A stretch of 64,000 nucleotides of DNA from J054 sp965221985 (GCA_965221985.1 OZ244928.1:1116001-1180000); one strand, 5' to 3'; positions 1-8,150 are shown, counted from the stretch's first letter. Translations and numbers: made by a program. The notes: generated by a model from the sequence alone, not told the origin.

Positions 1-631
1 CCGGGTCATGCAAGCTCGCCAGCACGCTGCGGCCCTGACGCGTGAGATTCTTAAGGCAATCGAGTAAAGCCAGCCGATGCAGCGGATCCAAATGGTTCAT
101 AGGCTCGTCCAGCAAGAAGACTTGCGGGTCTTGCACCAGCAATGTGGCCATGGCCAGCCGCCGGCGTTCGCCACCGGACAAGGATTGCGCCGGCCTTTGT
201 TCCAAACCTTGCAAGTCCATCGTCTGCAAAGCCTGGCGAGCAACGTCGATGTCCGCAGCTGTTTCCCACTGCCAAAATCCCAAGCGCGCGTGACGGCCCA
301 ACAAGGCAGTTTCTAAAACACTCGTAGGGAAGGCGTCTTGGTGATCTTGCAGCAACAAGCCGAGTTGCTCGGCAATGTCGCTGCGATCCAAATGTTTGAG
401 ATCATCGCCGGACAAGTTGACGGATCCTGATACAGGGTCGAGCAAACCGGCCAGAGTATGCAGGCTTAGGGTTTTCCCAACGCCGTTGGGTCCGAGTAGG
501 CAAACGAATTGGCCTGCTGTGAGATCCAGATGTAACTCGTCAACCAAGACTCGGCCGTTTACGCCCACGGTGAGGTTTTGGGCGCTTAGCGGGTATGGGT
601 TGCTTGGTTGGTATTTGGGTTCGGTGGTCAT
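1..631 (-). CDS. ABC transporter ATP-binding protein, FecE/BtuD type (partial)
   Basis: This is the cytoplasmic ATPase subunit of an iron-siderophore/cobalamin-type importer, cut at its C-terminus by the left window edge. My reverse-strand translation gives about 210 residues. Walker A GPNGVGKT lies near residue 47, the ABC signature LSGGE near 150, and Walker B VFLLDEP near 172, followed by D-loop residues. Two in-frame ATGs 39 and 42 bases upstream (670, 673) could extend it by 13-14 residues. I prefer 631 because homology begins soon after it, but no start has a strong Shine-Dalgarno. The natural partner is the FecCD-type permease at 10648-11634 on the same strand, yet 10 kb of unrelated genes lie between. 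Substrate (Fe-siderophore, haem or B12) cannot be told from the sequence. Confidence 0.9.
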   Translation of the reverse strand, partial: MTTEPKYQPSNPYPLSAQNLTVGVNGRVLVDELHLDLTAGQFVCLLGPNGVGKTLSLHTLAGLLDPVSGSVNLSGDDLKHLDRSDIAEQLGLLLQDHQDAFPTSVLETALLGRHARLGFWQWETAADIDVARQALQTMDLQGLEQRPAQSLSGGERRRLAMATLLVQDPQVFLLDEPMNHLDPLHRLALLDCLKNLTRQGRSVLASLHDP

Positions 632-733
632 CTCGCCGCAGATTCCGGGTACAGCCCAGCTATTTACCATCATGCCCTGAGAAACGGCAAGAATCGATCA
701 ATAAGCTGTACCCAGGACTTCCAAAATCTTGCA

Positions 734-862
734 CTAGCTCGTTAACCAGTTCTCGATAGGCAAGTTTGGTATACGCCCAAATTCTTTCCTATTGTTAGTG
801 ACTAGCGTCAATTTCAATACCGTAGCATGCGCGGCGATTTGTCAGCGATCGGCGGTCGTAAG
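734..862 (-). pseudogene. remnant of a VapC-like PIN-domain toxin
   Basis: On the minus strand a frame ending at 734 reads IAAHA, then TLVTNNRKEFGRIPNLPIENW. This is the C-terminal signature of VapC PIN-domain ribonucleases, with the conserved TNN and the R-x-P motif. Just upstream the frame is broken by TGA (LTTADR-stop-Q). No start, no N-terminal PIN half and no VapB antitoxin gene are visible, so this is a decayed toxin fragment. The assignment rests on motif memory over about 40 residues. Confidence 0.6.
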
Positions 863-1161
863 CCGTAGCGGGCCAGGCGTTCGACGTTGTCAGCTTGCGC
901 ACCCCGGGCGTTGATGTCGGCGGCCAATCTTAAAACAAGATGATGCCGGTTACGGACCTTGGTAGATTAACTCGAAAATATTCCACGCGGTAGAAAGCCC
1001 CGACTCTAAAAAGCATCACGCTTGCGGGCCTCTCCGGAATCAGTGGGACGGCAAATTTAGTGCCGCCGTCAATGACTCGTACTTGGTTGGCCCTACACGA
1101 TCTGCTAACAATTGCGATGGGCAAACCTCAAATTGTCGTTTAAACATCCGACTAAAATAGC

Positions 1162-1416
1162 GGGGAATTTGGTGCCGGTCATTAGTTTATTAGTTTTTTC
1201 TAAGATACGGTGGTATCGAATCAGATGCGCGTGGGGTTTGGGCGCCAGCGAGGGGAATTTGGTGCCGGTCATTAGTTTATTAGTTTTTTCTAAGATACGG
1301 TGGTATCGAATCAGATGCGCGTGGGGTTTGGGCGCCAGCGCGACGAGTCTCGCGATGAAGTGATCGGGCTAAGAAAGAAAAACTAATAAACTAATGACCG
1401 GCACTAAATTTCCCAT
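1162..1416. repeat. MITE-like inverted-repeat element, copies 1 and 2 in tandem
   Basis: A unit of 90 bases (1162-1251) is repeated at once from 1252 and then continues to a complete element ending near 1416. The complete copy starts with AATTTGGTGCCGGTCATTAG and ends with the inverted complement CTAATGACCGGCACTAAATT, giving terminal inverted repeats of about 35 bases around a core of roughly 90 bases. Copy 1 is truncated at its 3' side. No transposase is encoded. Related copies lie at 2833-3008 and 4223-4315, which suggests a small non-autonomous mobile element. Confidence 0.75.
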
Positions 1417-1444
1417 AGTCGCGATCACCTATTTCGACAGTTTT

Positions 1445-2593
1445 CTATTCCTCAATCTCGAACGAAATTCTATGAAGAATGCCGGGCGTTGCTACTGGTG
1501 ATCCGTTTTCAAAACGAGGTGCGTATCGAAACTTTTTGGCAGCGGCGATGGCTGCCGGAATGAAATCATCGCCGCCTTCGGATTCCATCACTCTTGGGCC
1601 TTTAACGGTTCCCGTTTCGCTGATCTCGAATTCCACAATTACCCAGCCCGATCGCTTTTGACGTACGGCGCTGGATGGATAATCCGGTGCGCGTTTGAAT
1701 AGGGGTACGGGTTGCTGATCTTGCACAAATGGGGTCATTCGTCCAATGGCCAGGCAATGCTCGGTTGCTTGTTCCGAGTCGCCAAGGTTTTCGAACACAT
1801 CGACAAGAAAGGCATGGGTTGATAACTCAATTTGACTTGACGGGGCGTGAGGGTTCTCGAAAGTGCCCAGTGCCTCCAGAAAAAGATCTCTCGCGGTAGC
1901 GTATTTTCGTGTGGATAGGGCAAATTTTCCCAGATGGAATGCAGCGAATCCGGTTTCTGGACTTTCAGCGCCCAATAGCTGGCTAAGCATTTCATAACCT
2001 TTTGCCAGGAAGCGCTTTGCTTCAAGTGACTGTGAGAGATTAGCCAATTTAACGCCGTATTTGACGTTAGCACGAGCAAGCTGAATCGAATTTTTGCCAT
2101 GATGACGAGCTAGAATGGATAGGGCGCGGGTGTATTGTCGCCGCTGGGATCTGCTGTCGTATAGTTTCGCGCGTGAATCGCCATAGGCCGTTAACACCTC
2201 AACCATTTCCAGAGCATCAGTGCCGTAGATTTTTTCGTATCGCTCCTTAGCCAGTCGCAGGATTTCTTGTGCTTTCGCAGTGTCGCCGACATCAAGCAAA
2301 CACATGCCGTAGTTTAGGGTCAGCGCGCCAGTGTTCTTGTGATCGGTCCCATAGAGTTCTTCTCCAAGCTTTAATGCGCGGCGGGCATGTGGAAGTGCGA
2401 GTTTATATTTCTCTTGCTCTATCAGCGTTTGATAAGCAGAGTAGCTGTCCTTAAATGCAGTGACGGTCTCGGAGTCTTGCGCCAGGGCTACTCCGGCAAA
2501 TAGCCAGAAAGCGAGACTCAATGCGTAGCGGCAGAACGAATACATCAGGTGACTCTGTAGCAGGGCAGGGGCAGGCTCAAAGTTCGAGGACAT
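1445..2593 (-). CDS. exported TPR protein with C-terminal TonB-like domain
   Basis: An envelope protein of up to 382 residues, not a named family member. An internal ATG at 2545 would place a classic signal peptide (hydrophobic ALSLAFWLFAGVALAQ) at the very N-terminus, so the true protein is probably 366 residues; neither start has a convincing Shine-Dalgarno. Residues about 40-270 form helical TPR repeats with the recurring G-x-DHK-x-T pattern of kinesin-light-chain-like TPRs. The last 90 residues match the TonB C-terminal fold (YPSSAVRQKRSGWVIVEFEI... KKFRYAPRF). There is no proline-rich spacer or N-terminal membrane anchor as in classical TonB, so energy coupling is not implied. It stands alone between repeat clusters. 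Similar TPR units occur in the CHAT protein at 37324. Confidence 0.75.
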   Translation of the reverse strand: MSSNFEPAPALLQSHLMYSFCRYALSLAFWLFAGVALAQDSETVTAFKDSYSAYQTLIEQEKYKLALPHARRALKLGEELYGTDHKNTGALTLNYGMCLLDVGDTAKAQEILRLAKERYEKIYGTDALEMVEVLTAYGDSRAKLYDSRSQRRQYTRALSILARHHGKNSIQLARANVKYGVKLANLSQSLEAKRFLAKGYEMLSQLLGAESPETGFAAFHLGKFALSTRKYATARDLFLEALGTFENPHAPSSQIELSTHAFLVDVFENLGDSEQATEHCLAIGRMTPFVQDQQPVPLFKRAPDYPSSAVRQKRSGWVIVEFEISETGTVKGPRVMESEGGDDFIPAAIAAAKKFRYAPRFENGSPVATPGILHRISFEIEE

Positions 2594-2697
2594 CTATACT
2601 GGTTAGAATTGTTATATACTTGTTTTATATATCAAAATAAGCTCTGTGTGCAAAAGGTGGCGGGCCTATTGTTAGGCACTGGGGCACAATGAACTAT

Positions 2698-2774
2698 CGG
2701 GAAACCCAAAATAACTCTGCCCATATCAAGGTGATTCGGCCAGAAAAGCGCTGCGCCTACGATGGTTGTCCGAT
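2698..2774. repeat. short palindromic repeat family R2, copy A
   Basis: This matches two other sites in the window (3073-3128 and 4136-4212). Shared blocks are AATAACTCTGC, AGGTGATTCGGC and AGAAATGCGCTGCGC-like segments ending in TGTCC. This copy is full length but its left terminal repeat has drifted. Function unknown; no coding potential. Confidence 0.6.
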
Positions 2775-2832
2775 GGTGTAGCAGTAGGTTGCCCCTCGAT
2801 TTTTGCCGGCTCGCCAAAAATCTCCGTCAAAT

Positions 2833-3008
2833 GGGGAATTTGGTGCCAAGGGAATTTGGTGCCGGTCATTAGTTTATTAGTTTTTCTAAGATACGGTGGT
2901 ACCGAATCAGATGCGCGTGGGGTTTGGGCGCCAGCGCGACGAGTCTCGCGATGAAGTGATCGGGCTAAGAAAGAAAAACTTATAAACTAATGACCGGCAC
3001 TAAATTTC
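2833..3008. repeat. MITE-like inverted-repeat element, copy 3
   Basis: A complete copy of the 1162-1416 element (2850-3008) with the same core and both terminal inverted repeats. It is preceded by a 15-base partial duplication of the left end (GGGGAATTTGGTGCC at 2833-2847), as if a second element had inserted into or been deleted at the same end. The whole stretch 2594-3213 has no gene: it holds this element and R2 copies A and B. Confidence 0.75.
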
Positions 3009-3072
3009 GCTAAATTTCCTTATACCGAATTGCAGCGCGTCGGTAGCACTGTCGTGCCGCCGTGCCGGCTCG

Positions 3073-3128
3073 TCGGGACAGCCAAAACAACTCTGCAGCT
3101 AGAAATGCGCTGCGCATATGATGGATCT
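3073..3128. repeat. short palindromic repeat family R2, copy B (internally deleted)
   Basis: Shares GGGACAGCCAAAACAACTCTGC and AGAAATGCGCTGCGCATATG-like blocks with the copies at 2698 and 4136 but lacks about 20 central bases. It lies just upstream of the winged-helix/nucleotidyltransferase pair; copy C lies just downstream. Confidence 0.55.
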
Positions 3129-3170
3129 ACTGACAATTTGACCAATCCTGCGGTTTGCAGCAGAATCGTA

Positions 3171-3210
3171 AGACCTATATAGTAGTTCTATCGAACTATG
3201 AAATAGGTCT
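3171..3210. promoter_or_regulatory. candidate operator: 40-bp imperfect palindrome before the winged-helix gene
   Basis: The arms AGACCTATATAGTAGTTC and GAACTATGAAATAGGTCT are inverted complements at about 14 of 18 positions around a 4-base centre. The right arm ends 3 bases before the ATG at 3214. Perfect outer (AGACCTAT/ATAGGTCT) and inner (TAGTTC/GAACTA) blocks suit a dimeric winged-helix repressor. I infer autoregulation of the downstream pair; no binding data exist. Confidence 0.5.
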
Positions 3211-3213
3211 AAT

Positions 3214-3543
3214 ATGTTAAGCGCCCTGGTTGGCAGCGTGAATAAAGAGCGTGCCCTGATCTTCTTGCTAGCAAGAGAGCGGGGCTATGCTCGCCAGATA
3301 GCACGCTTTTATGATGCTCCGCTCAATCCGTTGCAAAAAGCGCTCGACAGCCTCGAGCGCTCGGGAATTCTGGTCAGCCGAACGGTCGGTAGTACACGAG
3401 AATATGAATTCAACCCGCGTTACCCGATGCGGGAGGAACTTTGTGCGCTTCTGAAAAAGGCACTTTCTCTGTATCCGGAGTCGCTACGCGAACAACTGCT
3501 CATCACGCGCAAACGACCTCGCCGCAAAGGCAAACCACTGTGA
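3214..3543 (+). CDS. small winged-helix DNA-binding protein, putative antitoxin
   Basis: A 109-residue protein whose first 75 residues look like a MarR/ArsR-type winged helix: RQIARFYDAPLNPLQKALDSLERSGILVSRTVGSTREYEFNPRY gives the recognition helix and the wing. The tail is very basic (TRKRPRRKGK). A short AGGT Shine-Dalgarno sits 5 bases before the ATG, inside the palindromic candidate operator. The stop overlaps the GTG start of the nucleotidyltransferase. The arrangement resembles AbiEi-AbiEii type systems, in which a winged-helix protein neutralises and represses a nucleotidyltransferase toxin, but this protein is shorter than typical AbiEi and lacks its C-terminal domain. A plain repressor role is possible. 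Confidence 0.7.
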   Translation: MLSALVGSVNKERALIFLLARERGYARQIARFYDAPLNPLQKALDSLERSGILVSRTVGSTREYEFNPRYPMREELCALLKKALSLYPESLREQLLITRKRPRRKGKPL

Positions 3544-4073
3544 AGTCCGTAGCCGACATGTCCACCGAGGAACTTGCAGGACTGGTTTGCGCGACGCTGA
3601 GCAATTACGGCATTACAACGACTCTGACAGGCGGCGCCTGCGTCGCCATCTGGTCAGACGGGCGATATGTGTCTCGGGACCTGGACTTCATTGAGGAAGG
3701 CCCGGTAACGCGTCGCAAGGTAAAAGACGCCATGGCTACAATCGGTTTCGTGGGAAAGAACCGCTACTTCGTTCACCCGGAAACAGAGATCTTTGTGGAG
3801 TTCCCTAGTGGCCCGCTAACAGTTGGCGAAGAACGGATCCACAAAGTCTCAACACGCGAGACAGGAGCCGGACGTTTGCGCCTGCTGTCGCCGACCGACT
3901 GCGTCAAAGATCGCCTTGCCGCATACTTTCACTGGAACGACAGAGCAGCATTAGAACAGGCGTTACTCGTTGCTAAAGAGCAACGAATAGATATTGCTAA
4001 TTTACGTCACTGGGCAGAGATAGAAGGACAGCACGACAAGCTGGCAACGTTTGAAGATGCGCTCAGCGCATAG
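3540..4073 (+). CDS. nucleotidyltransferase, putative toxin (AbiEii/MNT-like)
   Basis: A 177-residue nucleotidyltransferase. The motif LTGGACVAIWSDGRYVSRDLDFI near residues 27-49 carries the GG and the D-x-D metal-binding pair of the DNA polymerase beta-like superfamily, as in AbiEii/MenT toxins and related proteins. I chose GTG 3540 because it overlaps the upstream stop (GTGA) and has AAAGG 9 bases before it. The ATG at 3558 is an alternative, while the open frame reaching back to 3441 lies inside the upstream gene. Coupling to a winged-helix gene, operator-like palindrome and flanking mobile repeats all suit a toxin-antitoxin cassette. The substrate is unknown and toxicity is inferred. Confidence 0.7.
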   Translation: MKSVADMSTEELAGLVCATLSNYGITTTLTGGACVAIWSDGRYVSRDLDFIEEGPVTRRKVKDAMATIGFVGKNRYFVHPETEIFVEFPSGPLTVGEERIHKVSTRETGAGRLRLLSPTDCVKDRLAAYFHWNDRAALEQALLVAKEQRIDIANLRHWAEIEGQHDKLATFEDALSA

Positions 4074-4135
4074 GCAAGTAAGCGGACCTTACTACTGTTC
4101 CCAAACGAAGCCGTCAGTAGTCAGTAAACGAGCCG

Positions 4136-4212
4136 TCAGGACAGCCACAATAACTTTGCACTATTCAGGTGATTCGGCAAGAAATGCGCAGCGGCTATGT
4201 TGGGTGTCCTGA
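4136..4212. repeat. short palindromic repeat family R2, copy C
   Basis: The best preserved copy. It is bounded by inverted repeats TCAGGACAGCC (4136-4146) and GGGTGTCCTGA (4202-4212), matching at 10 of 11 positions. The inner blocks are shared with the copies at 2698 and 3073. The terminal repeats suggest a tiny mobile or REP-like element. Confidence 0.6.
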
Positions 4213-4222
4213 TAGAGCTGTT

Positions 4223-4315
4223 CGCGTGGGATTTGGGCGTCAGCGCGACGAGTCTCGCGATGAAGTGATCGGGCTAAGAAAGAAAAACTAATAAACTAAT
4301 GACCGGCACCAAATG
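4223..4315. repeat. MITE-like inverted-repeat element, copy 4 (right half)
   Basis: Contains the right part of the element seen at 1252-1416 and 2850-3008, from the GTGGG-TTTGGGCG core block through the terminal CTAATGACCGGCACCAAAT. The left terminal repeat is missing, so this copy is truncated. Confidence 0.75.
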
Positions 4316-5102
4316 GGCACTATTCTGAGCGGAATAGAGTGCGCATGTTGAATCAGAGTGGCGGTTATGCCTACGATATATATGGCGTGGGTGAGGGTGA
4401 ATTTAGAGTCAGATGCTTTGATTTGGTCAATTAGAAAAGAATAGAAAGTCAGAAACAAAAATTTGGTGCGAACCGCACTTCTTCAGATGAAAGGCTAGGT
4501 GCGTGTCCTTTTGAGTCGACTTTTTTGCGCGAGTGTGGCGCATTGCCCTACCGCGCCAGGTCTTGATCTATCACATCTGGTAAGAGAACTGCTCCGCCAA
4601 CAATATCCCAGCCAAAAAAAACCCCGCTAGGGAGGCGGGGTATACGGGTTATTGTTGTTGTCGCGAATTCGGTTTATGCGTCAGCGGCGGGGCTTTTGGA
4701 TTATTGTTGTTTTTATCCGGTCGCTGTTTCTGCTTTTTCTTATATATTCTTATTGTTCTTCAGCGTCTTCTGGCTTCGATGTCTGTGTTTCAGGCTTCGA
4801 GCTTCACCACCACCTGCATAAACCTTTTTTTGTGCGCACTAGGTATTATGCAAACCTCGTGCCAACTCTAATAATATTGTTTACTATTAGTAGCTTATGC
4901 CGCCAAGGTTTTGTGACTTCGCTTGCTTGCTGCTGATTGTGTAATAAATTTCGACGCCTGACTTAGCTGGTTCTCAGCGGAATTTCACTGAAAAAGCGGC
5001 CCTAAGGACTTGTGCATCAGATAGGTTTTCCGTCATTTTGGTTCGCATCGGCCCGCGTGGCTTGAGGTGCCTAGACCGACGGAAAATTGTCGTTGAATAG
5101 GC
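4316..5102. other. intergenic stretch with one terminator and no clear gene
   Basis: No supported gene. A plus-strand frame at 4652-4936 encodes an AT-rich, cysteine/phenylalanine-rich peptide with no family signature and no ribosome-binding site. The only clear feature is the minus-strand terminator at 4614-4640. Confidence 0.5.
4614..4640 (-). terminator. rho-independent terminator (minus strand)
   Basis: Read on the minus strand, stem CCCCGC/GCGGGG with a 7-base loop is followed by eight T residues (4621-4614). The nearest gene upstream on that strand is the amidohydrolase ending at 5103, about 460 bases away, so it may end that transcript or that of a lost gene. Confidence 0.65.
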
Positions 5103-8100
5103 CTAAGGAGCCGGAGATGGGATTGACGGGCTTATGTTGTAAAGATTCTCAACACCTGCTCCGGGGGCCAGGCTGGATGCGGGGTACAGGCGGCCGTCGA
5201 CGAGGGTGGCGACGACATTGATCGCATCTTCGATGTTTGCCAGCGGATCACCGGCCACTAAGACGAGATCGGCGCGGTAACCCGGGGCAATCTTTCCCAA
5301 CTCGTTTTCCAGGCCCAAGGCGCGTGCAGAGTCGAGGGTCGCCATGCGCAGAATTTGGAAGGGCTGTAGCCCGCTGCGGGAAAGCAGTCTTAACTCCGCT
5401 TGCAGCCCCAAACCCCAGGGCGCGGCCGGGGCATCGCTGCCCGTGACGACCTGTGCGCCCTTGCCCACGGCGCGGAATAGACTTTGCCCGGCCGCAAAGC
5501 CCCCGCCGCTGAGTCCAATCGCATCCAGCTGAGCATGCCGATAGGCGCTGCGCTCCGCGGCACTGGCCAAGGCTTCGTAGCGGCGAGTAGTCGGCAAAGC
5601 ATCACCGCGACGATACAGATCGCCCATTAGCGTGGGTGACAATCGCGAAATCGTCGTTAGCCGCGCAGCGCCGGCAATATCAACGAGATCGCCATAAGCA
5701 AAATTTCGATTGGAATCTGCACCGCGACGATGCAGGCTAAACTCGTCGATGCCGAGCAATAAACCGGGAAAGGGAGTGGCCGCCGCTACGCCCAGGCCGT
5801 GTTTATGAGCCAAGCCAATAACCTCGGCTTGCGCATTGCCCGGCATGTTGGCGCAGAGTTCTATGTCGCCTGCGCCCAGTCGACTGGCTCGATCCATTGC
5901 CCTTTGCGCGTGCCAGGCGCTACCCGGACAGACTTCCAAGCCCAGCAGGCTCCGCGGACCGGGCCGGTACCCGCCGTCCCAACTCTCTTGGCGTTCTACT
6001 ACCGTGGGTGTCCCCACAGTCCACTCTCTCACCGTGGTCACGCCGTGGGCGAGCCAGGCGCGTCCCGCGCGCGCATCAACCGGCCAGCGCGCGCGCATGG
6101 ATAAATCGATGAGGCCGGGTATTAGGCTTAGTTCGCTGGCATCGAGTAATCGCGCATCTTGCGGTACATCACCGCTAGGGCCGACAGCTTCGATCAGTCC
6201 GTTACGCAGCAAGATATCCTGATTGAGCTTGTAGCCCGGACCAATGCCGTCGAATAGTTTTCCTGCGCGGATGACCATCGCCCGCGGTCGGTTTCGCGGT
6301 CGCCAGCTCAAACGGACGGGCAGGGTCCGCGATTCTTGGCTCGCGAGGGATCGCTCTTGCCACTGGCCCTGCCCATCGAGATAAAGCAGCTGATCGGGCT
6401 TGGCGCCCCAGCGCGGCAGGCTGGGATCCTGCGTGTCGATGACCTCGGGTGGCTGCAGCTTATCCTCACTAAAGTTCATGAGCAGCAACTGCCCGTCGGC
6501 AACCAAGGCCAACTGACTGCCATCCGGGGACCAGCGCGCATTCCTGAGCTGGCTACTTGCGGGTAAAGGCAGGCCGATGGTCTCGACATTCAATCCTAAG
6601 TCGTCGAATACTCTTAAGACCGGTGGATTGTCTGCCAGCAACACGCTTGCTCGGCCGTCGGCAAGCCAACCGGTGGCGATGGGTGCGCTTAAGTGATCGG
6701 CGAGTATGCGGGTGGCTGAATTTTCAAAATCCACGCGTTTAAGTTGTGCGCTGGTGGCAGCCGGATGTTCCACGCTCAGATAGACCAGCGATTTGCCGTC
6801 ACCGCGCCAAGCCGGCGCGAAGGCCGTGGCGCCGTCGGTCGTAATTTGCGTGGCTTTTTGCGTATTGGGATTTAGCGTCCAGATTTCGAGTGTGCCGCTG
6901 CGATCGCTGGCGAAAGCTAGCGTTCCATCGACTGGATTCGTGGCCAAGTCAGTGACGAAATAGGCATTGTTAGTCAGTTGGCTGGTGGCAATGCCAGCAT
7001 CGTTCAATTCCCAGAGACTGCCCAGGGCGGTCACGAACAAACGATCTTTCCCTTGGGCGATGCCCGTAAAGCCGCGCACGGGGATTGAATCGCTGGGATC
7101 CCGCAACACGTGACGGCGCCGTTGGCGCGTTTTATCGGGCAGCTCCAAGACCGCGGTAAACGGAATATCCCGCGCGGAGAAATCGTCAAACCGTCTTAAG
7201 CGTATTCGTCCGTCCGCCGCATAAACGAATTCGCCGCGATCTAGCCACTGAGCAGGGTAGGGAAAAACGTTCTCACCGCGCGTGAGAGGCTTGGCCAAGG
7301 GAGGGTCCGAGAGGATCGCCATGCGCAATTTGCTGCTTCCAGAACCGGCATAGGTGTAGGTGATCAAACTTTCGTCAGGCCGCCAGGACGGCCCGTGAAT
7401 CCGCCCATTCTCGGTGAGCACCAAATGTGTGTCGCCGTTGCTTTCGCGAATATACAAACTGTCGCTAAAGCTTGAGCGGCTAACGAATGCCAGACGACTG
7501 CCGTCTTGATTGTAAGCAGGATCGTGTTCATCGCCGCTGCTAAAAGTCAGTGGCCGCAGCTCTAAATTGCTCAGCTCAAGTTCCCATATACCGTAATTGC
7601 CCCCGCGATTTGATGACATGACCAGACGTTGCGCGAGGGGATGCCAAGCAGGGGCTTGATGGTCGAAATCACCGAAGGTGATTTGTCGCCCGGGACCGGT
7701 AGACTCGGGCATCAAGAAAATTTGTTGCTTGGATTCGAGCCCTGATTCATAGGCGAGTTGTTGACCGTCGGGCGATAAGGCGGAACGGCCCGCTTGCTGG
7801 ATGACGGGTGTCACCGCTTGGGCTCGACCGTCCACGGTATTCGCGGTCCAGACACGACCCGCCAGGCTGAAGCTTAGGCGTTCGCCGCTGCGGTCAGTTG
7901 AAACGGCAAGTTTGCTACCCTCATGCAAATTCACGGTAGCCGCGTAGACTGCGGTTTGTAGTAGTTGAATGAGTAACAGGCTTAACAACGCGCGGGAGCG
8001 TCGTGACGGCCGCCAGTCCGAAGCTTTAATTCGTTGTCTGCGCGCGGCGGCGGCAGACAATGACCTGCGGTGCGCTTGGACGGCAGTGGCCGACACCACA

Positions 8101-8150
8101 GGTGTCTCATTTTCCTTGGCAAAAAGCACGCTAAGTTCTTCCGAATCCAT
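5103..8150 (-). CDS. exported TolB-like beta-propeller / amidohydrolase-like protein
   Basis: A 1015-residue protein. After a basic 48-residue N-terminus a hydrophobic segment (ALLSLLLIQLLQTAVYAA) reads as a signal peptide. Residues about 75-610 hold TolB/WD40-type PD40 repeats (SPDGQQLAYES, NQDGSRLAFVS, SPDGSQLALVADG) forming one or two propellers. Residues about 625-990 look like an amidohydrolase (RAGKLFDGIGPGYKLNQDILLRNG; PGLIDL; TGSDAP; GKIAPGYRADLVLVAGDPL). The metal-binding H-x-H expected after PGLID is replaced by LSMRA, so catalysis is doubtful although the late aspartate (GSDAP) remains. Neighbours give no pathway; frmA lies upstream on the same strand with a 158-base gap. Confidence 0.8.
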   Translation of the reverse strand: MDSEELSVLFAKENETPVVSATAVQAHRRSLSAAAARRQRIKASDWRPSRRSRALLSLLLIQLLQTAVYAATVNLHEGSKLAVSTDRSGERLSFSLAGRVWTANTVDGRAQAVTPVIQQAGRSALSPDGQQLAYESGLESKQQIFLMPESTGPGRQITFGDFDHQAPAWHPLAQRLVMSSNRGGNYGIWELELSNLELRPLTFSSGDEHDPAYNQDGSRLAFVSRSSFSDSLYIRESNGDTHLVLTENGRIHGPSWRPDESLITYTYAGSGSSKLRMAILSDPPLAKPLTRGENVFPYPAQWLDRGEFVYAADGRIRLRRFDDFSARDIPFTAVLELPDKTRQRRRHVLRDPSDSIPVRGFTGIAQGKDRLFVTALGSLWELNDAGIATSQLTNNAYFVTDLATNPVDGTLAFASDRSGTLEIWTLNPNTQKATQITTDGATAFAPAWRGDGKSLVYLSVEHPAATSAQLKRVDFENSATRILADHLSAPIATGWLADGRASVLLADNPPVLRVFDDLGLNVETIGLPLPASSQLRNARWSPDGSQLALVADGQLLLMNFSEDKLQPPEVIDTQDPSLPRWGAKPDQLLYLDGQGQWQERSLASQESRTLPVRLSWRPRNRPRAMVIRAGKLFDGIGPGYKLNQDILLRNGLIEAVGPSGDVPQDARLLDASELSLIPGLIDLSMRARWPVDARAGRAWLAHGVTTVREWTVGTPTVVERQESWDGGYRPGPRSLLGLEVCPGSAWHAQRAMDRASRLGAGDIELCANMPGNAQAEVIGLAHKHGLGVAAATPFPGLLLGIDEFSLHRRGADSNRNFAYGDLVDIAGAARLTTISRLSPTLMGDLYRRGDALPTTRRYEALASAAERSAYRHAQLDAIGLSGGGFAAGQSLFRAVGKGAQVVTGSDAPAAPWGLGLQAELRLLSRSGLQPFQILRMATLDSARALGLENELGKIAPGYRADLVLVAGDPLANIEDAINVVATLVDGRLYPASSLAPGAGVENLYNISPSIPSPAP

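Larger units (their letters stand above)
632..1444. other. gene-poor accessory stretch
   Basis: No intact gene is visible between the ABC ATPase start and the TPR/TonB-C gene. The stretch holds a vapC-like remnant (734-862) and two tandem copies of a short inverted-repeat element (1162-1416). The remaining 863-1161 shows no recognisable feature; the short reading frames there lack any family signature. Confidence 0.6.

Noticed and set aside
1112..1363. Plus-strand frame with an internally repeated peptide
   Set aside because: The peptide repeat is only the tandem MITE-like unit being translated; it is not a protein repeat.
4652..4936. 94-codon plus-strand frame after the terminator
   Set aside because: AT-rich, odd composition, no ribosome-binding site and no family signature; it also starts beside the minus-strand terminator.
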